Shown in pieces: positions 53,753-62,256 of a stretch of DNA of 64,000 nucleotides (position 1 is its first letter; every line of letters starts with the position of its first letter). A program made the position numbers and the translations under genes. Location: positions 5,071,501 to 5,135,500 of the forward strand of contig NZ_CP041969.1 in assembly GCF_014107495.1 (NCBI RefSeq). The letters run 5' to 3'. The notes below the pieces were generated by a model. The model was not told the origin of the DNA, did not search any database, and saw only the letters and a list, made by a program, of their open reading frames with translations. Source of the stretch: Cohnella cholangitidis (GTDB taxonomy: Bacteria; Bacillota; Bacilli; Paenibacillales; Paenibacillaceae).

Positions 53753-55148
53753 AGCGTTGTTGCGGACCGCTGAACACGTGCATTTTATCGGCATCGGAGG
53801 ATATGGAATGAGCGCCATCGCCCGGGTCATGCTGGAGATGGGTTATCAAGTGTCCGGTTCCGATGTGGTACGCCAAGAACTGACCGACAAGCTGGCGGCC
53901 AAAGGGGCACAAATCTATATTGGTCACGAACCGGAGCATGTCCGGGGCGCTGATCTGGTCGTTTATTCAACGGCGTTGTCCAAGGACAACGTCGAACGGC
54001 AGGAAGCCGAACAGTTAAACATCCCGATCTTGCATCGGGCGCAGATGTTAGCCCGTCTGCTCAATTCCCGTACGGGAATTGCGGTTGCAGGCGCGCATGG
54101 CAAAACGACTACATCTTCCATGATCGCGTTGGTCATGGAAATCTGCGGCTTGGATCCGACCTATATTATCGGCGGAGAGATCGTGAACGTCGGAACGAAC
54201 GCCAAAGCAGGCAAAAGCCGGTTCGTCGTGGCCGAAGCCGACGAGAGCGACGGCTCGTTCTTACAGTACGAATCCGCCGTCGGCGTCGTGACGAACATCG
54301 AAGCCGACCATCTGGAAAATTACGATGGAGACTTCAATAAGCTTAAAGAAGCTTACGTCTCGTTCCTGCGCAACATCAAGCCGGAAGGCTGCGCCGTCGT
54401 GTGCGTAGACGACGAGAACGTTCGGGAGCTTCTGCCTCAAGTCGGCGGACAAAGAGTCATCACGTACGGCATGCAATCCGAGGATGCCGAATATCGGGCT
54501 ACCGATGTTCAACTGGGCGATCGCTGCGCGACATTTACCGTTAGCCATCGTGCCGATGTCCTCGGTACCGTAACGTTGTCGGTGCCGGGCAAACATAACG
54601 TATATAACGCGCTTGCGACGCTTATCGTTTGCTTGGAAGCGGGAGCTGCATTCGAAGCGATCGCGGAAGCGATTCGCGAGTTCCGCGGCGCGAAACGCCG
54701 GTTTCACGTGCTCGGCGAAGTGAAGGACATGCTCGTCATCGACGATTACGCCCATCACCCGACGGAAATCGAAGCGACGATTCAAGCGGCCAAAGCTACC
54801 GGCAAGCGGATTATCGCGGTATTCCAGCCTCAGCGATATACAAGGACGTTCTTCTTGCTGGATGCGTTCAGCAGAGCTTTCGCGGGTGCGGATGAAGTCA
54901 TCATTACCGACATTTATTCGCCGGCCGGCGAGCAAAGAATCGAAGGGGTCAATTCCCGCAAGCTGGTGGAATTGATCGCCCAGAATAGCAATTCCAACGT
55001 CAGTTACGTTCCGACCAAGGAAGAAGTTCGGGATCAGCTCGCCGAGCGCGTGGCTCCGGGGGATCTCGTACTGACGATGGGGGCGGGGGATATTTGGAAG
55101 ACGGCGGTCGAGTTGTCTCGCATTCTGCGCGAACGCAGCGCTGAGTAG
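53724..55148 (+). CDS. murC: UDP-N-acetylmuramate--L-alanine ligase
   Basis: The 474-residue enzyme adds L-alanine to UDP-MurNAc in peptidoglycan synthesis. It has HVHFIGIGGYGMSAIARVML, the ATP loop AVAGAHGKTTTSSMIALVM, EADESDGSFL, and the C-terminal DDYAHHPTEIEATIQAAK motif. The N-terminus overlaps folC; ATG 53724 is taken, with an in-frame ATG at 53697 inside folC less likely. The last 22 bases are copied again 263 bases downstream in the repeat region. Confidence 0.95.
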   Translation: MERNLKKAGEALLRTAEHVHFIGIGGYGMSAIARVMLEMGYQVSGSDVVRQELTDKLAAKGAQIYIGHEPEHVRGADLVVYSTALSKDNVERQEAEQLNIPILHRAQMLARLLNSRTGIAVAGAHGKTTTSSMIALVMEICGLDPTYIIGGEIVNVGTNAKAGKSRFVVAEADESDGSFLQYESAVGVVTNIEADHLENYDGDFNKLKEAYVSFLRNIKPEGCAVVCVDDENVRELLPQVGGQRVITYGMQSEDAEYRATDVQLGDRCATFTVSHRADVLGTVTLSVPGKHNVYNALATLIVCLEAGAAFEAIAEAIREFRGAKRRFHVLGEVKDMLVIDDYAHHPTEIEATIQAAKATGKRIIAVFQPQRYTRTFFLLDAFSRAFAGADEVIITDIYSPAGEQRIEGVNSRKLVELIAQNSNSNVSYVPTKEEVRDQLAERVAPGDLVLTMGAGDIWKTAVELSRILRERSAE

Positions 55149-55652
55149 GTCGAGTCGCCAACTGAAACGGGATGGAGAATGGGGAGACCCTTTCTTCATC
55201 CCGTTTCGGTTATTCGGCAACCGCGTGGACATAGCGCTAGCATAGCGGCACGGCGTGCCGTTATTCGGCAACCACGTGGACATAGCGCGAGCATAGCGGC
55301 ACCACGTGCCGTTATTCAGCAACCTCGTGGACATAGACCGCTAGCATTAGCGGCACGGCGTGCCGTTATTCGGCAACCGCGTGGACATAGCGCGAACGCA
55401 GCGCTGAGTAGGTCGAGTCGCCAACTGAAACGGGATGGAGAATGGGGAGACCCTTTCTTCATCCCGTTTCGGTTATTCGGCAACCGCGTGGACATAGCGC
55501 TAGCATAGCGGCACGGCGTGCCGTTATTCGGCAACCACGTGGACATAGCGCGAGCATAGCGGCACCACGTGCCGTTATTCAGCAACCTCGTGGACACGTA
55601 GCGCTAGCATTAGCGGCACGGCGTGCCGTTATTCGGCAACCGCGTGGACATA
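55127..55652 (+). repeat. 263-bp direct tandem duplication including the murC 3' end
   Basis: Copy 1 is 55127-55389 and copy 2 is 55390-55652. Both start with the last 22 bases of murC (GCGCGAACGCAGCGCTGAG then TAG), then the hairpin GAAACGGGATG/CATCCCGTTTC and three hairpin units. I count about four differences, all around 55333-55340 against 55596-55603, so the event is recent. The copied stop codon has no gene. Confidence 0.95.
55164..55207 (+). terminator. terminator-like hairpin after murC
   Basis: GAAACGGGATG pairs with CATCCCGTTTC around 22 bases, 15 bases after the murC stop. It lacks a T tract and is duplicated at 55427-55470. Confidence 0.5.
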
Positions 55653-55780
55653 TCGCGAGCATAGAGGCACCACGTGCCGTTATTCAGCAACCTCGTGGAC
55701 ATAGCGCGAGCATAGCGGCACCACGTGCCGTTATTCAGCAACCTCGTAGACATATCGCGAGAATAGCGGCATGCATGTCT
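55244..55780 (+). repeat. tandem array 3: nine copies of a 51-bp hairpin unit
   Basis: Hairpin cores start at 55244, 55295, 55349, 55507, 55558, 55612, 55663, 55714 and 55765. Spacing is 51 bp, with two 54-bp steps and one 158-bp step where the 263-bp duplication inserts murC-end sequence. Each core is ATAGCGGCAC, a three-base loop, then GTGCCGTTAT; loops alternate GGC and CAC. The last copy is degraded. The linker reads AACCxCGTGGACATAGCGC. The stem is the one seen in array 1 at 3.2 kb. It is the bulk of the 745-bp gap between murC and the SPOR gene; no gene is supported in it. Confidence 0.95.
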
Positions 55781-55893
55781 TACCTAGCTAGAAGGAGAAA
55801 AATAGCCAGCATAACATAGTGCGGAGCCGATCATATTTCTCTCTATCCTCTCATATTCTAATTACTAGATTGAGGGACAAGGGGAGACTCCGC

Positions 55894-57204
55894 ATGCAAC
55901 AACCGAAAGCAAGGATGACCATTCGTTTCGAGCCGCCGGTGAAACCGAAAGGATCGGCGAAGCCGACCCTTCGAACCGTCGAGCTCGACGCGGAAAAGGC
56001 AGAGCCCGTAACCGAAGAAGTACTTACGGCCTGGAATAGTCCTTATCAAGACGATATACATGCTTTGGAGGAAATCATTCGCAGAACGGAACCCGCCAAG
56101 GAATCCGACTATCCGACTGTCCAATCGCTCGTTCCCTCCGTACCGATCATCGACAATCCAATTGCCCGCAAGCCCGAATATTTCCGGAGAGAAATTACGA
56201 TTGACGAAACTTCCGAAGACATTTGGAGCAGGGAAACGCCGGAATTCGGGCAGGAGGACTTGCGGCATGCTGAATGGTATAGCCGCACGCCAAACGTTCG
56301 AGAAGAGAATCCGTCTTGGGGCAGGGTTTTCCTGTCCGTCGCCGCGGCCGTTGGCACGGGGGCCCTGTTCGGATATATGGTCCTTAGCCTATTCACGGGG
56401 GAACCGTTGTTTCCCGGCAAATCGGGAACGGCTGCGCAACTGCCCGTGCAGGCTTCGTCCAGCCAAACCGATACTCCGGGAAGCGCGCCGCCTGTTTCCC
56501 GCGAGCCTGAACAATCCGACGTACCGTCTGCCGCGACTCCCGTTGCCGAGGAGAACGCCGGAAATTCCGTTAACGCCTCTAATACGGAATTGAAAACCGA
56601 CGTTTACTACATGCTTCAGTACGGCGTGTTTCAAAGCGAAGAGAGCATGGAGACGGCGGTCAAGCAACTGCAAGAAAAGGGGCTTGCCCACGCGTCGGAA
56701 ACGAGCGACGGATATCGGGTGTACGTCGGGACGGCAAGGTCGCGGGATGAAGCGGAGCTGCTCGCCGCGCAGATGCCGGATACCGAGATTTACATTAAGC
56801 CTATCGGGGGAGACGAACAGTCGGTTCCTGCAACAACGCTCTCCGAAGAAGACGTTGAATTTATGAACGCGAGCGCCGGAATGATCCGGAAGCTGGCGCA
56901 AATATCGGCTATCGGCTTGCAAGACAAGCTGCCTCAGCGATTAGGAGAAGCGGATCTTGATTCCTTAGAGAATTCGCGTCGGGCATGGGTGGAAACTATT
57001 CCGGCGGCCGACAAGTTAAACGGCAAGACGGCGGAGGATGCGGAAGCTATCGTGAAAGGAATTCAATCGGCGATGCTCTCGATGACGGAGTTTAATCGCA
57101 AGCCATCGCGATATCACCTATGGAACGTGCAGTCCTCCGTGATGGCAGCCTTGCTCGCGGACAGACATATGCGCTCCCTTTTTTCAAGCGGCGACCTAGG
57201 ATAG
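55894..57204 (+). CDS. SPOR domain protein, SpoIIB-like
   Basis: The 436-residue protein has a cytoplasmic N-terminal half rich in acidic and proline residues, one membrane segment near residue 150 (VFLSVAAAVGTGALFGYMVLS), then a variable linker and a SPOR domain (YYMLQYGVFQSEESMETAVK, GYRVYVGTARSRDEAELLA) that binds denuded peptidoglycan. A further helical C-terminal part follows. Position between murC/folC and maf matches spoIIB of Bacillus, which localises engulfment proteins at the septum. The ATG at 55894 follows GGGGAG by seven bases; the frame is open upstream to 55819. Confidence 0.82.
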   Translation: MQQPKARMTIRFEPPVKPKGSAKPTLRTVELDAEKAEPVTEEVLTAWNSPYQDDIHALEEIIRRTEPAKESDYPTVQSLVPSVPIIDNPIARKPEYFRREITIDETSEDIWSRETPEFGQEDLRHAEWYSRTPNVREENPSWGRVFLSVAAAVGTGALFGYMVLSLFTGEPLFPGKSGTAAQLPVQASSSQTDTPGSAPPVSREPEQSDVPSAATPVAEENAGNSVNASNTELKTDVYYMLQYGVFQSEESMETAVKQLQEKGLAHASETSDGYRVYVGTARSRDEAELLAAQMPDTEIYIKPIGGDEQSVPATTLSEEDVEFMNASAGMIRKLAQISAIGLQDKLPQRLGEADLDSLENSRRAWVETIPAADKLNGKTAEDAEAIVKGIQSAMLSMTEFNRKPSRYHLWNVQSSVMAALLADRHMRSLFSSGDLG

Positions 57205-57239
57205 GAACGGTTCATAATTCGTACTCGGGACTTTAGAAC

Positions 57240-57274
57240 GGGGCAGCCTGCAACCTTGGGGCTGTCTTTGTTTT
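57240..57274 (+). terminator. terminator after the SPOR gene
   Basis: GGCAGCC pairs with GGCTGTC (one G-U pair) around a G-rich loop, followed by TTTGTTTT. Confidence 0.7.
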
Positions 57275-57279
57275 ATACG

Positions 57280-57308
57280 TTGTGTGACTTGTCCGAGGAA
57301 CGTATAAT
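57280..57308 (+). promoter_or_regulatory. sigma-A promoter for DUF4321-like gene and maf
   Basis: TTGTGT and TATAAT are separated by 17 bases, directly after the terminator and 40 bases before the next start. Confidence 0.7.
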
Positions 57309-57348
57309 GAGTAGACGGGTGTCAAAAAATGGTGGGAGACGGAGAATC

Positions 57349-57591
57349 ATGAAGAAAAACGGATGGATATTGGTGCTGTTTATTTTCTTGGGAGTACTTG
57401 CCGGAGCGTTGGTGGCCGTCTGGCTTCAGGAAGTTCCCGGACTCACCTTTTTAACTCGCGCGATCAAGGTCAGTTGGTCTCCGGCAGCGGATTTGTCAGT
57501 CATTAAGTACAGCTTGAACTTAAGCATTAACTTTAGCTTGTTAAGCGTGATAGGCGCTATCGTCGCGATATGGCTGTATCGCAAAATGTAA
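57349..57591 (+). CDS. small membrane protein, DUF4321-like
   Basis: The 80-residue protein has two hydrophobic segments (WILVLFIFLGVLAGALVAVW and FSLLSVIGAIVAIWLYRKM), with GLTFLTRAIKVSW between. This two-helix pattern upstream of maf is found in other Firmicutes as DUF4321; role unknown. GGAGACGGAG lies a few bases before the ATG at 57349, which is preferred over in-frame upstream starts. Confidence 0.8.
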   Translation: MKKNGWILVLFIFLGVLAGALVAVWLQEVPGLTFLTRAIKVSWSPAADLSVIKYSLNLSINFSLLSVIGAIVAIWLYRKM

Positions 57592-57612
57592 TGCGAAAGG
57601 AATCGTGACAAC

Positions 57613-58215
57613 ATGCAGTCCGTTACGCAGCATCTCGTACTAGCTTCTTCTTCGCCCCGCAGGCAAGAATTGATTTCATTGCTGGGGTTGCCGGTGCGAA
57701 TAATGCCTAGCCAAGTTTCCGAAGAAACTCCGACGGAATGGTCTCCCGAGGAGATCGTCGAAGGACTTTCATTGCGCAAAGCGTTAGCCGTGAAAAAAGA
57801 TTTAACTAATCCGGCGGAACAATCGTCTATTATCGTAGGCAGCGATACGATCGTCGTGTTGAACGGTCAAGTGATGGGAAAACCTAGAGACGAGCACGAT
57901 GCCAGAGAAATGCTCGGCAAGCTCTCCGGAGCAACGCACGAGGTTTACACCGGGGTGACGTGCCTTCGGGTTTCCGACGGGAAGACGGTAACTTCCCATC
58001 GCGTAACGAAAGTGTCCATGAGGCCGTTATCGGCCGGCCAAATTTCCAGATACGTCGCTACCGGCGAGCCTATGGACAAGGCCGGGGCATACGGGATTCA
58101 AGAGATCGGCTCCCTGCTCGTCGAATCTATCGAAGGCGATTATTTCAACGTCGTGGGTTTGCCTGTTTCTCTCTTAGCGGTTCTATTGGAACAATTCGAA
58201 ATTACGGTGCCATGA
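57613..58215 (+). CDS. maf: Maf family nucleotide pyrophosphatase
   Basis: The 200-residue protein has LVLASSSPRRQELISLLGL, the DTIVVLNGQVMGKP loop and AGAYGIQEIGSLLVESIEGD, all Maf signatures. Maf enzymes hydrolyse dTTP, UTP or modified nucleotides and overproduction blocks septation in Bacillus. AAGGAA lies about ten bases before the ATG. It is between the DUF4321-like gene and radC. Confidence 0.95.
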   Translation: MQSVTQHLVLASSSPRRQELISLLGLPVRIMPSQVSEETPTEWSPEEIVEGLSLRKALAVKKDLTNPAEQSSIIVGSDTIVVLNGQVMGKPRDEHDAREMLGKLSGATHEVYTGVTCLRVSDGKTVTSHRVTKVSMRPLSAGQISRYVATGEPMDKAGAYGIQEIGSLLVESIEGDYFNVVGLPVSLLAVLLEQFEITVP

Positions 58216-58267
58216 ACGACGAAGCCAATTCCGCGGCCGACGCGGCATTCGAGGGTAGGTTAACGAC

Positions 58268-58957
58268 GTGGAACAACGATCCTTCCGACTGCGAGAAATC
58301 CCTTCCGAGGAACGGCCGCGGGAACGCATGCAGAGATACGGCGCAGAGGCGCTCAGTCACGCGGAATTGCTGGCTATATTGATTCGGACGGGCACGTCCA
58401 ACGAATCCGCGATTCATCTTGCCCAACGTATTATTAACGAGAGCGGCGGGCTTAGGCGATTGGCGGAAAAAAATTGGGAAGAGTTGACGCAAATTCACGG
58501 AATCGGACCGGCGAAGGCTTTGCAGCTTCAAGCCTCTCTTGAGCTCGGGAGAAGGATAGCCCGTTCCAGGTTGCCGGAAATGGTTAAGATCACGAGCCCT
58601 CAGGATGCGGCCGATCTTCTAATGGAAGAACTCAGGCATCACAGGGAAGAGCATTTCGTATGTTTGTTCCTTAATACCAAGAATCAAGTTATCGGTCGCC
58701 AAACGTTATCCATCGGCAGCCTGAACGCTTCTATCGTCCATCCAAGAGAAGTGTTCAAAGCGGCCATCAGGCGCAGCAGCGCTTCGATCCTCTGCGCTCA
58801 CAACCATCCGAGCGGAGATCCGACTCCGAGCGCGGAGGACATTCAGCTTACTAAGAGATTAGGGGAAGCCGGACACTTGATCGGGATAGAGCTTCTCGAC
58901 CATTTGGTAATCGGTGACAATCGCTTTATAAGTTTGAAGGAGATGGGTTGCTTGTAA
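58268..58957 (+). CDS. radC: RadC (YsxA) family JAB-domain protein
   Basis: The 229-residue protein begins REIPSEERPRERMQRYGAEA with helix-hairpin-helix IHGIGPAKALQLQASLELG, then the JAB/MPN domain with HREEHFVCLFLN and the metal motif CAHNHPSGDPTPSAEDIQLT. A role in DNA repair was proposed but is not well established. The start codon is GTG at 58268. It follows maf and precedes mreB, as in Bacillus. Confidence 0.93.
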   Translation: MEQRSFRLREIPSEERPRERMQRYGAEALSHAELLAILIRTGTSNESAIHLAQRIINESGGLRRLAEKNWEELTQIHGIGPAKALQLQASLELGRRIARSRLPEMVKITSPQDAADLLMEELRHHREEHFVCLFLNTKNQVIGRQTLSIGSLNASIVHPREVFKAAIRRSSASILCAHNHPSGDPTPSAEDIQLTKRLGEAGHLIGIELLDHLVIGDNRFISLKEMGCL

Positions 58958-58962
58958 TATAA
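58933..58962 (+). promoter_or_regulatory. sigma-A promoter of mreB
   Basis: TTGAAG and TATAAT are 18 bases apart, overlapping the radC end, about 80 bases before the mreB start. Confidence 0.65.
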
Positions 58963-59041
58963 TAATAAGGATTGTCCCGACGACTGACACGCATCTTGAG
59001 GCGTCAACATAGCAGTCGCGGTCAAAGCAGGAGGTAGCGGA

Positions 59042-60072
59042 ATGGTAGGAGGATTTACGCGGGATCTGGGAATCGATCTTGGAACCGCAAACACGTTGGT
59101 TTATATCAAAGGTAAAGGAATCGTCGTCAGAGAACCGTCAGTGGTCGCTCTGCGTACCGATACAAAGAAAATCGAAGCGGTCGGATCCGATGCCAAAAAA
59201 ATGATCGGACGCACGCCCGGGAATATCGTTGCCATTCGTCCGATGAAGGACGGGGTTATCGCCGATTTCGAAACGACGGCCACGATGATCAAATATTTCA
59301 TCCGTCGCGCTCAGAAGCCGCGGTCGCTGTTTCCGCGCCATCCGAACGTGATGTTTGCGTCCCGTCCGGAATTACGGCCGTTGAGAAACGCGCCGTAGAA
59401 GATGCCACGAAGCAAGCCGGCGCACGCGAAGCTTACATTATCGAAGAGCCTTTTGCGGCCGCTATCGGAGCGGATTTGCCGGTATGGGAACCGATGGGAA
59501 GCATGGTCGTCGATATCGGGGGCGGAACGACGGAAGTCGCGGTGATCTCGCTAGGCGGCATCGTAACCAGCAAATCGATTCGCGTTGCGGGCGATGAAAT
59601 GGACGATGCGATTATCGCGTACATTAAACGGTTGTACAATTTGATGATCGGGGAGAGAACTTCCGAGCAATTGAAGATGGAGATCGGTTCGGCGATGCCG
59701 CTGGACAAAGTCGAATCCATCGAAATTCGCGGACGGGATCTTGTCTCCGGGCTGCCCAAGACGTTGGCTATTACTTCCGATGAAATCACGGAAGCGTTGT
59801 CGGATACCGTGAACTCGATCATCGACGCCGTTAAGGTGACGCTCGAGAAGTGTCCTCCGGAACTGTCCGCGGATATTATGGATCGGGGTATCGTATTGAC
59901 GGGCGGCGGAGCTTTGCTTCGCAATTTGGACAAGATGCTGGCTCGCGAGACGGGAATGCCTGTATTGGTGGCGGAGAACCCGCTTGATTGCGTTGCGATC
60001 GGTACGGGAAGGGCTCTCGAGAACATTCATCTCTTCAAGTCCAAAGGCGGAGCTTCCCGATCTGGACGCTAA
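59042..60072 (+). pseudogene. mreB: rod-shape determining protein MreB, split by a one-base deletion
   Basis: The first frame (to 59398) gives the actin-like N-terminus RDLGIDLGTANTLVYIKGKG to RHPNVM, then ends in nonsense. The second frame gives the rest: VEKRAVEDATKQAGAREAYI, IGGGTTEVAVISLGGIV, GERTSEQLKMEIGSA and the C-terminus. Inserting one G in GATGTTTGC near 59353 gives PNVMVCVPSGITAVEKRA and one frame of 343 residues, the usual length. MreB forms filaments that direct lateral wall growth and is normally essential in rods, so the break is likely a sequence error. GGAGG lies seven bases before the ATG. Confidence 0.92.
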
Positions 60073-60116
60073 TACAGTGATAATTCAGAGAGGTTAAGTT
60101 TAGGACGGGAAAGCAG

Positions 60117-60986
60117 GTGAGCGGGATCTTTCGATTAATGCGCAACAAGCGATTGTTTATCCTCATGATCGGGCTTATCGTATTTATTGCTCTCATGGGA
60201 TTTACGATGGGCCGAACTCGCTTGACCTGGCCGGAGAAATTTCTCAATGATGCCTTTGGGACAGTGCAAGGAGCTTTATACCGGCCGGTCGGAGCGGTCG
60301 CGGATTTCTTCCGCGACCTCGGCCGGCTTTCCGATGTATATAAGGAAAACGAGCAGTTACGCCAGACGGTAGCCCAGTATACGCAGGACCAGATCAAATT
60401 CAACTTGCTTGAAGCGGATAACAAGCGGTTGGAAGATGCGTTGCATTTTACCGAGCAACAGAAGAACATGGACAACTACCGCTATCTGATTGCTCAAGTC
60501 GTAGGAAGCACGTCCAATCCGTACGAGAAAACGATCACGATCAATCTAGGAAGCCGAGACGGGATTAAACCCGAGATGGCCGTCAGAACGGTCGATGGTC
60601 TGGTCGGATTGGTAAGCAAAGTCAAAAATTTTACTTCCACGGTCACATTGATTACGAGCCTAGACCCCAATTCATCCAAAGGCACCCCAGTGTCGGCTAC
60701 CTTCTTAGGAAGGCCTGAATCATTCGGAATCATAGAATACGACGATGAAACCCAATCGCTTCAGATGACCAAAATCGATGAGCACGACAAACCCGCCGAA
60801 GGAGACAAGGTCATCACTTCGGGGTTAGGCAGTTTATTCCCCAAAGGAATCATTATCGGAACGGTCAAGAGCAGCCAGGTAGGAGATTTCGGTCTGACAT
60901 ACACCGCTATTATCGAACCCGCGGCCAAGTATGATCATTTGAGGGAAGTATTCGTAGTCGTCGTTCCAGAGGTGGAAGAGCCGTGA
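60117..60986 (+). CDS. mreC: rod-shape determining protein MreC
   Basis: The 289-residue protein has one N-terminal membrane helix (RLFILMIGLIVFIALMGFTMG), a coiled coil (DVYKENEQLRQTVAQYTQDQ) and the beta-rich MreC domain outside the cell (VGSTSNPYEKTITINLGSRD, VDGLVGLVSKV). It links MreB to wall synthases. Start GTG at 60117 is taken; ATG at 60138 is the alternative. It overlaps mreD by four bases. Confidence 0.94.
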   Translation: MSGIFRLMRNKRLFILMIGLIVFIALMGFTMGRTRLTWPEKFLNDAFGTVQGALYRPVGAVADFFRDLGRLSDVYKENEQLRQTVAQYTQDQIKFNLLEADNKRLEDALHFTEQQKNMDNYRYLIAQVVGSTSNPYEKTITINLGSRDGIKPEMAVRTVDGLVGLVSKVKNFTSTVTLITSLDPNSSKGTPVSATFLGRPESFGIIEYDDETQSLQMTKIDEHDKPAEGDKVITSGLGSLFPKGIIIGTVKSSQVGDFGLTYTAIIEPAAKYDHLREVFVVVVPEVEEP

Positions 60987-61513
60987 ACATGCGAATCAAC
61001 TGGGTGATCCTGTGCGGCATAGTCCTGCTGATCATAGAGAATTCCATCGTGCCATGGATCGTTCCTCCGCAATGGAGCGAAAGATTGCTTCCCCATTTGA
61101 ACCTGATCATGACTTTGTTCGTAGCGGGTTTCGCGGGACGGCACAACGCATTCCTGTTCGGACTCGGCTTCGGATTGCTTCAGGACCTGTTATCCTATGG
61201 ATATTTGATAGGACCTTACGGCTTCGGAATGGGCTTGATCGGTTATATGGCAGGGCTCGTTGCGGAACGAAAAAGCTTCACGCTCGGTTTCTTTGCCTGG
61301 GTTGTCCTTATATTCGGGATTATACTAGATTCGATTGTCTACTCCATATACAAGCTGTTCCGGATCACGAACCTCGAGTATGATTACATCTTGTATTGGC
61401 AAGTAGCTCCGACGGTGCTGCTTCAACTGATGATCGCGCTGCTGATGTATGTTCCGGTTCGCCGCCTTCTGGTTAAACCTTCGCACTCTTCGGGAGAAGA
61501 ATCTCCGGAATGA
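60983..61513 (+). CDS. mreD: rod-shape determining protein MreD
   Basis: The 176-residue protein is made of about five membrane helices (WVILCGIVLLIIENSIVPWIV, LIMTLFVAGFAGRHNAF, LLQLMIALLMYVPVRRLL), typical of MreD. The start is GTG at 60983, overlapping the mreC stop; AGAGGTGG lies upstream in mreC. It acts with MreC in the elongation complex. Confidence 0.93.
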   Translation: MNMRINWVILCGIVLLIIENSIVPWIVPPQWSERLLPHLNLIMTLFVAGFAGRHNAFLFGLGFGLLQDLLSYGYLIGPYGFGMGLIGYMAGLVAERKSFTLGFFAWVVLIFGIILDSIVYSIYKLFRITNLEYDYILYWQVAPTVLLQLMIALLMYVPVRRLLVKPSHSSGEESPE

Positions 61514-61589
61514 GCATCGTTTAGCTTGACAGGCAGGAATTCCGCTTCTCGAAGCAGAATTTCAAATACCGTGGGGAGGAGCGGACGCA

Positions 61590-62252
61590 GTGACGGGCAA
61601 ATCATACATTACGATCAAAGGAACAAAGGAAGGCCTCGTCTTTCTACTGGATGACAAATGCGATTTCGTCCTGCTATTGGATGAATTGAATTCGAAACTA
61701 GATAAACATGTACAGCAATTTACCGGACCAATCGTCCATATTTTTATAAAGCTAGGCGCTAGGCAGTTGGAAGAGGAAGACAAGGAACGCATCCGGTCCA
61801 TCCTTCGCAGGCAAGGCAATTTGCTGATTCAGTCCATTGAAAGCGATCCTCCGGCGGTGGATCCGAACCTTAAGCTTGCGCCGACTTTGCATACGATGAC
61901 CGGTATTATCCGTTCCGGCCAGACTGTCGAATACGAGGGGCATCTGCTTCTTCTTGGGGACGTCAATCCTGGCGGCACGATCAGATGCAGCGGGGATGTA
62001 TATGTGTTAGGAGCTCTAAGAGGAACCGTGCATGCGGGCAAGTACGGAGACGAAGAAGCGATCATCGCGGCATCGCTGATGAAGCCGACGCAGCTGCGTA
62101 TCGCGGATATCATTAGCCGTCCGCCGGATGAATGGACTTCCGCCGAGCCTTGGATGGAATATGCGTTCTTACGCGAAGGCACGATGGCCATTGACAAAAT
62201 GACGAGCTTAAGCCGTCAGCGCAAAGAAGTCATGCTGTTCAAAGGAGTGTAG
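61590..62252 (+). CDS. minC: septum site-determining protein MinC
   Basis: The 220-residue protein has an N-terminal domain (YITIKGTKEGLVFLLDDKCD) and the C-terminal beta-helix (HTMTGIIRSGQTVEYEGHLL, LLGDVNPGGTIRCSGDVYVL, LGALRGTVHAGKYGDEEA) of MinC, which blocks FtsZ away from mid-cell. The start is GTG at 61590, nine bases after GGAGGAG. It lies four bases before minD. Confidence 0.95.
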   Translation: MTGKSYITIKGTKEGLVFLLDDKCDFVLLLDELNSKLDKHVQQFTGPIVHIFIKLGARQLEEEDKERIRSILRRQGNLLIQSIESDPPAVDPNLKLAPTLHTMTGIIRSGQTVEYEGHLLLLGDVNPGGTIRCSGDVYVLGALRGTVHAGKYGDEEAIIAASLMKPTQLRIADIISRPPDEWTSAEPWMEYAFLREGTMAIDKMTSLSRQRKEVMLFKGV

Positions 62253-62256
62253 AAGG

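Noticed and set aside
55179..55819. Repetitive open frames over array 3 (plus and minus)
   Set aside because: They are translations of hairpin repeats and include a copied murC end; composition is not protein-like.
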